64,000 bases of DNA, from positions 80,804 through 144,803 of the forward strand of contig JAPJBO010000585.1 in assembly GCA_030068145.1 (NCBI GenBank), given 5' to 3'. The stretch is from Diplonema papillatum. Lineage: Eukaryota > Euglenozoa > Diplonemea > Diplonemida > Diplonemidae. A program made the position numbers and the translations under genes. A model generated the notes under the pieces. The model worked only from the letters and a program-made list of their open reading frames with translations, was not told where the DNA came from and did no database searches. Positions 10,502 to 21,176 of the stretch are shown piece after piece; the first letter of the stretch is position 1; the number at the start of each line of letters is the position of its first letter.

Positions 10502-11947
10502 CCCCACCTCCCTCCACTGCCCTGCTTGGGTAGTCGGCTACGTTTCAAATCCCAATCGGCGGGGCAATACTGCGCCGAGTGATGGTAGTTAAGTTCCTTC
10601 CCTGGCATTATTCTGTGGTGTGAAGAAAGTTTAATGGTATTGCTCAACACCTACCGTGTCCTATCTGCACGGTGTCTGCGAGCAGCGTCTGTTGTTGTGG
10701 ACATATACTGAGGAGGGTGCAAGATATAGGGGGGTCCCGATGAAGGATCCTAACTTATTTTGGCATCCTAGTTTCCACACGCGACCGGCCGGTGGAAGCT
10801 CGGGTGTTCTCACGGCAAAAAGCGAAAGAGGCAGTGCGGCTGCTGGTTCTGTTCTTCTTTCAAAAAAGGGCATACGAGCAGAGGTCTGCTCCGGAAGGAG
10901 GAAAGCAGGTCCACGTGCGAAGGGCTTTCGTTCGAAGACAGATGGCTCGCATGACTTGCTTGGTACATTCAGCTTATGCGAAAGCAGATAGCTGAGAAGT
11001 CTCCTTTTGAAAATGCGAGTTGTAGGGCTCGCTTGTTTTCATGTTGAATGCACGAGGAGTAACCGGGGAAAGATACGCTCAAACGACAAATGCCTACGTC
11101 CTTCTGTACATCTGCGTGACCGTATGTTCGGCGGACTGGCCGTCCGCGAATCCGTGTACCTTGGGTGGTACCACCCCTTGCGAGACCGGAGCCCCCAGAG
11201 GAAACTGTTGCTAGGCTGGCGTTGTGCGACCAGAACGTTTTTGCTCGGCGTTCGCGAGCGTCCAGGATAGTCCTGATCTGGAAGAGGCATTATTTTCGGT
11301 TTTTGCACCAACTCTTCGTTTTTGTAGTTGGAACATCACGAAAGCGTGCAAGAGTCAGGGTTTCTACCTCTGCACTCGAAGAGTTCCGGGTTCGAACCTG
11401 CCAGCGTTTTTGTACAATTTCTAGAGCAAAAACCAAACTAGATGGATCTTTTCTCAGGCGGAACCTCTTGGGCAGCCCCGCAAGAAATCGAGCCAACGAG
11501 CACCAGTGGAAAAGCGGAACGCACAAGTATTCTTGATTCGCAAAAAACGTCTTTTCACAAAAACCAAGGACCCCTTGGTCGGAAACGTCAAGCAAAAACG
11601 ACTGCGTCACGCCGGGCCCAGCGAGAAAAGCGCGAGTCCGTTTGAGCAAGGCAAGGTATAAGAAGACGTGAGGAATTGTGCTGCACAGGGGTACCCTTCC
11701 TCGCAAAAGCGAAGTTGCTCGCTAGAGAGCTAAATTTGAGACTTTCAAATTGAATATATAACCTCTAGACTCGGAAGATATTGGCCATGATCGGCCCAGT
11801 GTCTGCAGAACAAGAGACGGCTTCAGAGCATTGATGAACACCGCGCATTGCTGTTGCCCATCGTCGATTCCTGTTCTCGATGTAACAGGACTCGTCAGCA
11901 TGCACGGCCTAGAGGACACGGCCGAACGCGGCTCAGGGACTCGCTAT
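10502..11947. other. Intergenic region with a diverged 38-base duplication
   Basis: No gene is supported. The segment at 11,842-11,880 is a diverged copy of 11,951-11,992, both containing GCCCA..TCGTCGATTCCT and TTCTCG. They lie about 110 bases apart at the 3' end of the glycosyltransferase gene, so its last codons fall in one copy of a tandem duplication. Confidence 0.4.
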
Positions 11948-14427
11948 TCAGCGCACATCGTTGTTGCCCACATCGTCGATTCCTATTCTCGGCACACGAG
12001 GCATGCCACCGGACTCGTAGACCCGGCACAGGTAACGGGAAGCAGCCGGCGCAGACTTGCTGACATTGATGCCGGCCCAATCCCAGTACTGCTGTACGGT
12101 ACGTGCGCTGCCGACACCGTAGGTATCAATTTCTCGCAGGTCAATCGTTTCCACGGGAACTTTCTGATCGAAGACGTCGTGCAAGCCGAGGATGTAGTTG
12201 ATGCGGAGAACACTGCGATGCTGAATCTTGTACCTCACGGACCAGTTCTGCGTCCAAAACACCGGCCGGTGCGCAGAGCCGGACGAAATGTAAAGATGCG
12301 CGACCACTTTTCGGTGCGGGTGGTAAAAGTCGTAGCCTTTCGTCCATGCTCGGATCGCGAATGACATCTCTTCTCCGTCGAAGAGGAACGGCGTGTACGG
12401 GTCGTACGGCACCCGGGCAATGCGGTGTCCCTTTGCAAAATTGAACCCGGCGGCGAGGAATGCTGTCCGTACTGGGCGGTCAGGTCTGCGCATCTGCATG
12501 AGTTGTTTTGGGATGTGTGGGATGGGGGCTGTGGGATGGGGGCTGTGAGATGGGGGCTGTGGGATGGGGGCTGTGGGATGGGGGCTGTGGGATGGGGGCT
12601 GTGGGATGGGGGCTGTGGGATGGGGGCTGTGGGATGGGGGCTGTGGGATGGGGGCTGTGGGATGGGGGCTGTGGGATGGGGGCTGTGGGATGGGGGCTGT
12701 GGGATGGGGGCTGTGGGATGGGGGCTGTGGGATGGGGGCTGTGGGATGGGGGCTGTGGGATGGGGGCTGTGAGATCAACCTTTTCTTGAAATTCGTACTA
12801 GCACATCAGTTTCGTTCTGTGATACAACGACTCCTGAGGGACAACACAGAGAGCGGTAGCAGTGAGTTGAGTGCGCTTTCGCACACGTGAGTCCGTTCCG
12901 TGACTGTTTTCTGCGGGCTTCCGAATCGGCTGTAGCCGGGCGGCCCCTTGACTCACGCTATCGGGCCCAGCTTGCCACCGCCTGGCTCTTGATTGATGAG
13001 GAGAGAGGCTGCCCTCCCTCCTCGCTGGCCGCGCCTTCGTGGTCCCGGGGGACCCGCTGCACGCGGCGTAGCCAGAGCTAGGGCTGCCCCAAGCCTTAGG
13101 CAACAACCCAAATCTCACAAGCACAACACTTTAAAGAGACGAGACGGTGCCTAAAGCTGCAGCGGATGAGTCAGGAAGAGAGTGCCCTATACTGCTTGGG
13201 ATTACACTCTCCTCCTCGCAACAACGATCTAAATCCGCCTCTCGGCGTCCCGCACAGCAGAAAAGGCCAAGCGAGGTCTGCTCTGATTTCGAACTTGTCA
13301 CGAGCCACCAGCAACAGTTGCAGCCGACACGAGTTGCAACATTCTTTTAGCAAATATTGACTCTTGGGGCGGTGCCAATGGTCGTCTGGGGAAAAGTACA
13401 GTTTTCCGGCTCAGCAGTTCAAGGAAAAGCATACGCCCGAAGCGACGTGTTTGAAGTTGTAAGAAGTCGACACTGCTACGCGGTTCGTACTGCAGATGCA
13501 CAGCTCCGAGTAGGTATCAGGCATTTCAAATGTGTCGCCTGTTTGGGTGATTTTTACTACTGATCCGGTTGGACAAAACACACAGCATCCCCTGATGGCG
13601 ACAAAGTACTTTGTCACAGTTCGGGGGCCACTGAACGCTTCGCTACTTCTTCGTGCGAAGAAGACGCACAGCGAGTGAAACAACCCTTTAAATGGGTTCA
13701 TCGGACGACGTACGATTCGAAGAACAGGATTGTGCATACTGTGTGCATGTCCCATCTGCGACTCGGTGTAGCTGGCAGGGTACGTTGTTATGATTGCGTT
13801 GTCGTCGCCGATCGACTTCCAGATATCGATGACATCGGAGTCCCACCCACGAACGAAGTGCGTGTGCGAATCAATGCTGAGGACGTACGTTTCATTGCGG
13901 TAGTGTTTTTCGGCCATGTGCCGCCCGAATGTGATACCCTGGGTCTCCCCCATCGGCAGCCGCGACACGCGGATCTGCCAAAGCCGACTGCACAGCGGGT
14001 GGCTGGGGCAGTCGAGCTGGTCGTGAATAGAAGCAACACAGTCTCTGCAAAGATCGTCGTCCAGTCCACTGCAATTGTGTTGCTGGAATATACCAAAAAA
14101 CACTCGGTCCGGAAACGCAGCGCGCTCGAAGGCTCTGGCCACAGTTGGCGAGCATTCAGAATCGCCGTAGCTCGCTAGCGCGATGAATATACTTTCCGTT
14201 TCGGAGTGTTGCGTGACCCCTCGTTCTTCCGCAGCTGCCACGTTCATTCGCTGCCGTGACGTGCTCGTCACTAAAACAGGCCTGCCGTGTCCTCCCTTCA
14301 ACGCGCGAATAGCATTGACGTACCTACGATCTGCAGAGGCCCGGATCAAGTAGTGCGACTGCGACAGCATCCACACCAGCAGAATGGCCGCTTGCAGCCC
14401 ACAAGCTATGACCATCCATTTTTTCAT
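11948..14427 (-). CDS. GT60-family alpha-N-acetylglucosaminyltransferase, Golgi-type, two exons
   Basis: The first exon starts at ATG 14,427 and is clearly coding down to about 13,600; the second runs from about 12,493 to 11,948. Together they match the GT60 (GlcNAc transferase) family, which adds GlcNAc from UDP-GlcNAc to Ser/Thr or hydroxyproline. Residues 4-25 are a signal anchor (MKKWMVIACG start), which suits a type II Golgi enzyme rather than the soluble cytosolic Skp1 enzyme. Family landmarks are ESIFIALASYGDSECSPTV near 78, the metal-binding DSH at 186-188 followed by WD at 195, ITTYPASYT near 213, and in exon 2 FLAAGFNFAKGHR, VPYDPYTPFLFDGEE, ARGWD-like RAWTKGYDFY..H and YGVGSARTVQQYW. 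Between the exons the frame is lost and a 15-bp minisatellite occurs. A good acceptor (CTCATGCAG) ends the intron at 12,494; the exact donor near 13,600 is uncertain. Confidence 0.85.
12521..12774. repeat. 15-bp minisatellite, about 17 copies, inside the GT60 intron
   Basis: The unit is GATGGGGGCTGTGGG on the plus strand, repeated about 17 times with almost no variation; one unit and the last carry GTGAG in place of GTGGG. Because 15 is a multiple of three, all six frames stay open through it, which creates long artefactual frames. Read in the gene direction each unit is CCCACAGCCCCCATC, a pyrimidine-rich stretch ending in CAG. The array ends about 25 bases before the likely 3' splice site of exon 2. 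Confidence 0.95.
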
Positions 14428-15507
14428 CCCCCCGCGCCACTATTCCCCAGAATGAGGGGAGAGGCACGACTGTGGTTTTGCGTGTTGCATGGAGTTTCTA
14501 TCGACTGTACTACTAAAGGTTCAAAAACTTCTATCACTAGTAACATTCTTGCTGGAAAGAGCAGAAAACGGCGCGCGCTACGAATGTTCCAATCGACAAC
14601 CAGAATACTCGGCAGGCAAGCTGGCAAGCACAACGGACCAACCCCTAGGCACAGTGCTATAAGTGCGCGTCTAATCCACCAACAACACGTTGTGGATGCG
14701 TCTTTGTAGTTTTTATTGAGCTAATAGAACTCGGACAAATTGGAACAGGATCGTTCAAAATCGTGTGTTCCGTTCAAAAAGCGACATGCACGGAATTGGA
14801 TTCGGCTCTTTAAAATCGGTGACCGATGCAGTAAGCTGCTCAGCAGCAAACTTTCACCAGAACCCATTCATACGCCTCTTCCTCCTTACTTGCCCGCTGA
14901 ATCTACTATCCACACGCCTGTTACCTCGTGGTCCCTCGGTAAAACACGTGGCCAGCTTTATTCTAGGCCCACACCAGAATTCTCATAATTAGCCGTCCAC
15001 CTCATTTTCCTTCGTTGGAGCGGCAGCAGGGCGTTGTCGTGAAGAATACAAACGGAGGATTGGATTTGCACGTCAAACAGCCACTGTCTTGAAAAAGCTC
15101 GTGTACCGGAGGTCGTAGTGTGGTAGTGTGGTTAAAAGGACAAAGTAGCAGAGAAAACGGTGCCTTGAAGCCTGTCTCACTAGCCGGTGGGCTGGAAAGC
15201 CCGTGCTTGCTGCGGAGGCGACGGCAGCTAAATCGAGCCACGGAGTGATCCACTTGTCTCGTCCTATCGGACAGTTACGACGGCTCGAGCATTTACTTCA
15301 TCTCGGACATAATATAGATACGTATCAATCTCTTGCTTTTTCCACATATTCTCTTTATGAACCAAAACTTTCAACCGCAGGCCAAACGAGATGCTGGGCG
15401 ATGCGTGAACATACCGCGTGCAGAGATCTGAAGCAGTTGTTACATGCTCCTTCGGATGCAGGACGGCTCGTAACTTAACAGTGAAGCAAGTGGAGGAGAA
15501 AGAAGCG
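14428..15507. other. Intergenic region upstream of the GT60 gene
   Basis: No coding frame or clear repeat is seen. It should hold the GT60 promoter and the 3' end of the 15,508-20,829 gene, both on the minus strand. Confidence 0.35.
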
Positions 15508-18500
15508 CTACTTCAGCAGTGTAATAAACCCCTCTGCTTCGAACCCCAACGAGTCCGTGATGAGAAAGCGGACAACGCGTGTCCCGCCGTCAGCAGCCGG
15601 GCGGAATGCGAACGAGCGAATGAGCTCCTGTACTTGCTTCGTGCGCATGCGGCACACCGTCGTGATCTCGATGTGCACCTTGTCTGGGGTATGGCTTACC
15701 ATTTTGCCGGCAGGCTCCTTTGCGACGGAGAGGACGCCATCCTTGACGGATGTCTCTTTTTTAACGACGATGGCGTCTCCTTGCTGAAATCCCGCTGTGC
15801 ACTGCACTACAATCGAACCGGCTGTCACAAGGGGCGATCCCTTTTTTTCGGTCACCCAGTTGACAATCGTCTTCGGGAACAGGATGACCAGTCCGTCAAG
15901 ATTTGTTCTCAAAGGTAGGTCCTCTGCGTACTTAAATTGGACGGGCTGCTTGGGGTGGGCGATGACGAGGAGCGGTGAGTACGCGTCCACAGTGATTTTA
16001 GCCTTCCCGCTTTGGGGGTTCACGCCGTCGGCTATGTGGAGGACGTATGAACGGGACGAGCCCATTTGCGATTTCTCTTGCGAGGAGGTGTACGTGATGC
16101 AGTTGAGCACAAGCGTGGCGATGAGGATGGAGACCGTGGGGGTCTCGGATGCTTTCACAAAAGTGATGCGAATATTGTTGGACGGTGCCCACTGCGCGGA
16201 ACACTTGGGGAACGTGATGTAGCCGACGACGACGCCGGTCTCGTGGAAGGTGATGGTGCCGTCTCCGGGAGATTCAGAAGGAGACGCGGGATCGGTGTTG
16301 GGGGTGTACTGCAGGAAGGGTAAGTCGGCTAAGTTGAGGATGAAGTCTTCATGACACGAAGTCGCAAGTGCCTCCCGGCTGCGCTTTTGCTCGGAAACCG
16401 GCATGAAAGACAGGATATCGCTTTTGGAGTGGCCAGCGGCCAATTCGCAGGAAATATGTCCACCATCGAACCAAGCTGTATCCGGGTCTTGCAGCCATGC
16501 TTGTCCTATAGGGGCGAGGGGAAGGCAGTCGTGGAATCCTTGGCGGTATATGATGCGTGGTTGCTTTACGATAATTTCGGTGACATCGTCGACTTCCTGC
16601 ACTTCAATGTGCACGATGGCCTCTGTACTGCACTGCTGCCCGTCGCTCAGCGTAACCTTCACCACCTTTTCCAGAATGCTGAAGTCGCTCGCGTGGTTCG
16701 CGTATGTAATACAACGCAGCAGCGAGAGAACTTCCTTTTTCGACACCGACGCCCTGCTGTTGAAGATCAGGCATAGCCACGTGTTCGCCGCCGCGTACGT
16801 TACCAAGACGCCGACGTTGTTGCCCGCCAAGTGCACGTCCCATGACAACATTCTGCTGTCGGGACCTTCTCCTTCGCCAGCTGGCGGCAGCCCGCCGTCG
16901 ATTTTGAGAAGGTTCTTCCACGCGGCCAAGCGCGCCTGATGCAAGCAGAGCTCGCGGAGGGCTAAATTGGCGCGGTGCATCCTGTTCGCCTTGCCCATCA
17001 TCTTGTCCTTGACAGCGACGCCGCACTTCGTCGCCGTCGTTGAGAAGAAGGGCAGGATCGCTTTCTGCTGCTGCACGTGCTTCGTGAGCGGCGAGACCGG
17101 CTCGGTGCGGACGGGCGTCGCAACAAGGGGCTCCTTGCCGACCTTTGCAATGCTTTTGAGCCGAGGGCGGGAGGATGGGAATACTGGGCTGACAGGGTGC
17201 GAGGTGGATAGAAGTGAGGGTCTGCGTTCACATTCGGGTTGGCCGAAGGATGGGAGCGGCAGTTGAGGGGGGGCGGTGGTCGGCGTGCTTTCTGAGAAGG
17301 TGGGCATTGGTGGGGGGTCTCGGATTGTCGAGGCGAGAAGATCGTCGTCGACGGGGTTGTCCCAGCAGCCGTCTTCCCGTTTGACGAAACGGAGGTCGGC
17401 GGATGAATCTCGGATGGCGAGGAAGTCGTTTCCCGTGTGGCCTTCGAGCATTTCGACGATGAGATACCCTCGGTTGAACTCCGATGCTTGAGAAGAGACC
17501 TCAAACGGTGCCAACCGTACTTGACCCGATCCTTCCCTGTACTGTTGCATAGGCTGCGACACGTCGAACAGCTCTTGTCCAACCCTCACAGTCACTGTAT
17601 CAGTCAGCGCCGAGTCGAACTCCAAGTCCAACAACGCTTCCACAGCTTCCCCTGGTTTGCAGCCAATCCCTGTCTGCAGCACAACGTCAACCATTCGGTC
17701 GCCATCTCTCGGCTTCAACGCCAAGCTCGTGAAGGCTACAAGTTCTAAGACTGGCGCGCAGCATGCAATCGTCGCTGCGCCGTTTTCCAGGAAGTGAATG
17801 CTGACCATGCCCGAGTCTTCGGAGTGCCCGGCCTGCTCTGTCTTCTGGGCCAGCTGGACCACGTCTTCCAGGCCGTTCCTGCCTGTAGCTGGGTCCCACA
17901 GCATGCCCTTTTCCACGCGTGCGATGGGCACCCCTTCTACTATCACAAAGTACGCGCGATTGGGACTGCGCTCCAAGCTTGACTCCAAGTCTTCGTCGTC
18001 GTTGTCTTCAGAATTGGCGAACACGGAATTGGTGAAGGCGGAGGTATTGTTTCGTCGACTTGTCGCAAACATGCTGGGGAACTCGGTGGCGTCTTCGAGG
18101 CTTAGTATGTGGATGCTGTCGATGGATGACGATACGGACGCGTCGGTGATAATGGGAGCGGCGAGGAGGAGGAGGTCTTGCTGCTGAGTCGCATTCAACG
18201 TGGCCTCGGCGTACCCTCCGGAGAAGTTTACCGTATCAACGTCCTGTACCTTCACTCCCCAGAACGGACGGACCATCGGCTGTGACAAGTACGAACGTAG
18301 GGAGGTCGGTGTTGAGATTGACGTTATCGGGCGGTAGGTGACTTTAGCGGTGGCAAGTGACATCGTCGTTGGGTCATCCTGCGCGACTACAGCAACGGTC
18401 ACTTGCGTCGAGCACGCGTTGCCGTACGGATCTATGATCGAGACGCGAACAACGCGGTCCCCCGGGACGGGGTCTTGCGAGAAGTTACCGTACCGGATTC

Positions 18501-20829
18501 GTTTTAGGAACGCCTGCAGCACGCCCGCGTCCACGTGGCTCGACTTCCAAGCGATGTCGACAACAGAATTGTCGCCAAATGGCTTCGTAGGGCGGGACAC
18601 GGACAGGAGCTGCCCTTTGACGACTTCCCCGATGGCCACGGGCTGGTCGGAGAGGTCTCGGTCTTCGAGCCAGATGACCGACGATTCGCTCGGAATTGAC
18701 TTCAAAGCCGATGGTTTCTGCCGCATTGCACTCGTTGCGTCGAGCAGCTTGGCAACGTTCCCAAAAGCAGTATGTGCACTGCTGCTGCTGGCGGCGGGCT
18801 CAAACTCTGGTCGCTCGGTGGTGCGAACGTAGAGGTTCTCGGAGAAGCTGAAGAGGATGACGTCCTCCGATGTGTAGCCTTCGACAAAGTGGAATCGCAG
18901 GGTAAAATTCGTGAACGACGTCGGCGAAAAAGAGTACTGCCCCCGCACGCGCAGCACGTTGACAGCAGTGTGCACGCATAGGCCGGCGCACGGCTTGCAC
19001 GCGTCCGGTGGTGTGTCTTCTTCGTACGTCAGCCGTTCAGTGTCGCTCTCTTGCGAGATGTACGGCGGCAGCAGAATCATCGACGCCCAGCTGACGTGAT
19101 CAGTAACCGTCGGCGGCACGTGCGCGCTGGGCGCAAATTGGAGGCGCAGTGTAATCTTCAACCGCCGTTCACACGGGAAAGACAGATCCCCTACCCTATG
19201 CTTGTCTACTCTAAACTTGATACACGGGAGCAATGAGCTGACGTCGTCGGCCGTGATGCTGGAAGTCGGGAATTCGATTGTTATCGACGACCTAGGCGTG
19301 CCGCTGGATGGTCGGCACTTTCGCTCATTGCTGGACACGTTTGACGAGATCGACCTTTTGCGCATACTTCGTTGCGACCGCATAGACAACCCCCTCTTGA
19401 TATTGCGCGGTGGTGACTGTGGCTGAGTACTCGGGCCGTTTTTCGAGAAGCCCATGCCGGGGGGAAGGTCTGCAAAAAAGAGGTCGGCTTCGCTGGCATC
19501 GTCGAAGGCGGACACGGTCAAGCTGCCGCCCTTGACGAGCACCTTCTCCCTCTCGACCTCGTCTGCGGGCTCGATGTCGCGTGCGTGTACCGGCCGGTAG
19601 ATCGAATTGACGGGCATCTGCTTCGCCTGCCCACGCGACACGTCTTTGAGCCGGCCTTTCAGCTTCTTGAACCCTGTTTTCGGCACTGCCAGCGTGTATA
19701 TCACGATCGCGGCGACAAAAATGCTCGTGATCGGGGCAAGCTCTTGAGGGTGTCGTACCGAGACAAACCCAGCGCCGTCGACGGGCGACATGGGGCTGCC
19801 CGCCACTGGCTGCTTGAGGAACAAAGACTGGCTGGTCGACGCCCAATCCGCGTCTTCTTGATTGAAAGACGTGTCTTGGACGTCTTGCCTGAAGAACGCG
19901 GAGATCAGCTTCTTGCACTCGGCCTCGTGCCGGTTGCTCATTTTGGTGAACTCCTTGAGCGCGGCTTCCTGCGCGTCCTTCACGTCTTTGACGGCGGTTC
20001 GGATGCTCTTCTCGACGGCGGCCAGCGACGCCGCAAAATTGTCGGGGACAGTGATCCGGGCGGTGGCGGTGTTCGCGATCGGTGCCGGGACCTGGTCCCC
20101 CAAAAAGTACTTGCGCGGCATGTTCTGCATGGCGGTCAAGTCAAGCTCGACCACCGGCGGGCTGGCAACCAGCTGCACACGCTCTTCCTCGAGGGAAGCT
20201 AGCTGAGCGACGCATCGCGACACGAGGCGGTCTGCCTTCTCGATCCACAGCATGTGTTGCATGAGAGAGTCGCTGTCGCCTATAGACGAGCGGCGGACGT
20301 TGTGCTCCTCGTTAAGCACGACGTCCCTCTGCTTCTGCAGCTGCGACCTTCGCATGTCTTCTTCGAGCTCTTGCTGCCGCTTCAGCCACAGTTCTTTTTC
20401 GTGCAGCTCTTTGGCAGCTTTTTCCTTCAGCCAGAGTTCGCGTGCTTCCTTGTCCTCACGCTCTGCCTGCGCGTCCAGTGCTTCCGTTCGCCGCTGCTGC
20501 TCGTATGGCACGAACTCCTCGTTTAAAACGCGGTATTCCTCCGCGACGATCTTATCCTTCGTCCCACAGTATTCCGTCTCGAGTACCTGCCGAGCGTTGT
20601 GCTCGGCCGCCTTGCGGCCCTTCTCTGCTCGCTTCCCCGAACCCCAGCCGGCGACCTCGCTCCGTTTGAGCACAGATACCGATGCCTCCACATCTTTGTG
20701 CAGGATCCTCGCCTGCGCGTCTTCCTGCACCTGTACCAGCAGCAACGCTTCCGCCATTTCCGCTGCGTCAATCATCTGCCGTAGCATTTTCTCTTCTGCC
20801 ACCAGGTACGCCATGGCTGCCTGCTTCAT
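15508..20829 (-). CDS. Giant protein: coiled-coil head plus repeated cadherin/adhesin-like beta-sandwich modules
   Basis: One uninterrupted frame of 1,773 codons starts at ATG 20,829. Residues 1-190 are charged helix (KEARELWLKEKAAKELHEKE) and likely coiled coil. At least four later segments follow one pattern: a short helix ending in R/C-I-x-Y, then R-V-V-x-V-x-I-x-D-x-x-G, then V-x-V-x-x-x-D-D. They lie near 768-818 (KRIRYGNFSQDP, RVVRVSIIDPYG, VVAQDDPT), 1,362-1,415 (LLRCITYANHASD, VKVTLSDGQ, EVQEVDD), 1,562-1,612 (VLNCITYTSSQ, YVLHIADG) and 1,733-1,773 (GGTRVVRFLITDSLG). This matches the Ig-like repeats of large bacterial adhesins and cadherin-like proteins. No signal peptide is seen. A hydrophobic stretch at about 366-382 (ITSIFVAAIVIYTLAV) may be membrane-spanning or a buried strand. 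The molecular role is unknown; calcium-dependent adhesion or scaffolding is only an inference. Confidence 0.85.
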   Translation of the reverse strand: MKQAAMAYLVAEEKMLRQMIDAAEMAEALLLVQVQEDAQARILHKDVEASVSVLKRSEVAGWGSGKRAEKGRKAAEHNARQVLETEYCGTKDKIVAEEYRVLNEEFVPYEQQRRTEALDAQAEREDKEARELWLKEKAAKELHEKELWLKRQQELEEDMRRSQLQKQRDVVLNEEHNVRRSSIGDSDSLMQHMLWIEKADRLVSRCVAQLASLEEERVQLVASPPVVELDLTAMQNMPRKYFLGDQVPAPIANTATARITVPDNFAASLAAVEKSIRTAVKDVKDAQEAALKEFTKMSNRHEAECKKLISAFFRQDVQDTSFNQEDADWASTSQSLFLKQPVAGSPMSPVDGAGFVSVRHPQELAPITSIFVAAIVIYTLAVPKTGFKKLKGRLKDVSRGQAKQMPVNSIYRPVHARDIEPADEVEREKVLVKGGSLTVSAFDDASEADLFFADLPPGMGFSKNGPSTQPQSPPRNIKRGLSMRSQRSMRKRSISSNVSSNERKCRPSSGTPRSSITIEFPTSSITADDVSSLLPCIKFRVDKHRVGDLSFPCERRLKITLRLQFAPSAHVPPTVTDHVSWASMILLPPYISQESDTERLTYEEDTPPDACKPCAGLCVHTAVNVLRVRGQYSFSPTSFTNFTLRFHFVEGYTSEDVILFSFSENLYVRTTERPEFEPAASSSSAHTAFGNVAKLLDATSAMRQKPSALKSIPSESSVIWLEDRDLSDQPVAIGEVVKGQLLSVSRPTKPFGDNSVVDIAWKSSHVDAGVLQAFLKRIRYGNFSQDPVPGDRVVRVSIIDPYGNACSTQVTVAVVAQDDPTTMSLATAKVTYRPITSISTPTSLRSYLSQPMVRPFWGVKVQDVDTVNFSGGYAEATLNATQQQDLLLLAAPIITDASVSSSIDSIHILSLEDATEFPSMFATSRRNNTSAFTNSVFANSEDNDDEDLESSLERSPNRAYFVIVEGVPIARVEKGMLWDPATGRNGLEDVVQLAQKTEQAGHSEDSGMVSIHFLENGAATIACCAPVLELVAFTSLALKPRDGDRMVDVVLQTGIGCKPGEAVEALLDLEFDSALTDTVTVRVGQELFDVSQPMQQYREGSGQVRLAPFEVSSQASEFNRGYLIVEMLEGHTGNDFLAIRDSSADLRFVKREDGCWDNPVDDDLLASTIRDPPPMPTFSESTPTTAPPQLPLPSFGQPECERRPSLLSTSHPVSPVFPSSRPRLKSIAKVGKEPLVATPVRTEPVSPLTKHVQQQKAILPFFSTTATKCGVAVKDKMMGKANRMHRANLALRELCLHQARLAAWKNLLKIDGGLPPAGEGEGPDSRMLSWDVHLAGNNVGVLVTYAAANTWLCLIFNSRASVSKKEVLSLLRCITYANHASDFSILEKVVKVTLSDGQQCSTEAIVHIEVQEVDDVTEIIVKQPRIIYRQGFHDCLPLAPIGQAWLQDPDTAWFDGGHISCELAAGHSKSDILSFMPVSEQKRSREALATSCHEDFILNLADLPFLQYTPNTDPASPSESPGDGTITFHETGVVVGYITFPKCSAQWAPSNNIRITFVKASETPTVSILIATLVLNCITYTSSQEKSQMGSSRSYVLHIADGVNPQSGKAKITVDAYSPLLVIAHPKQPVQFKYAEDLPLRTNLDGLVILFPKTIVNWVTEKKGSPLVTAGSIVVQCTAGFQQGDAIVVKKETSVKDGVLSVAKEPAGKMVSHTPDKVHIEITTVCRMRTKQVQELIRSFAFRPAADGGTRVVRFLITDSLGFEAEGFITLLK

Positions 20830-21176
20830 CGCTCTCTTCTGGCGTCGTGCCTCGGAACGTACCGCTCTGTGGATGCGGTGTTGTAGTTTGTGATGTAAAT
20901 GCTTTCAGCCGGGGAACAGTCCAGTTCAGTCTCAAAGGTCGCATACTTTCCTTGGCCTGGGAACATCATGTCCAAGCATGTTCGATGATTTACGCACAGT
21001 TTCCCGAAAGAATGGAGTGTATTGCTCGTATCGGTGATGTATCACTCTGTCGCGAGACCTTAATGTGTCCTCCAACGCGTTGAGGGTGCTTGGGATTGGG
21101 AAGGGTGCTTCATAAGGGAGGGTCGCTCCTACTTTGTATATAGAGTATACTAAGCTTCCGATCGAGCAACGTAAAC
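20830..21176. other. Short intergenic spacer
   Basis: There is no coding signal or obvious repeat. It separates two genes on the minus strand and should contain the promoter of the giant protein gene. Confidence 0.3.

Noticed and set aside
12425-12890. Long Gly/Trp/Met-rich plus-strand frames
   Set aside because: They are the 15-bp minisatellite read through in frame; 15 is a multiple of three so every frame stays open.
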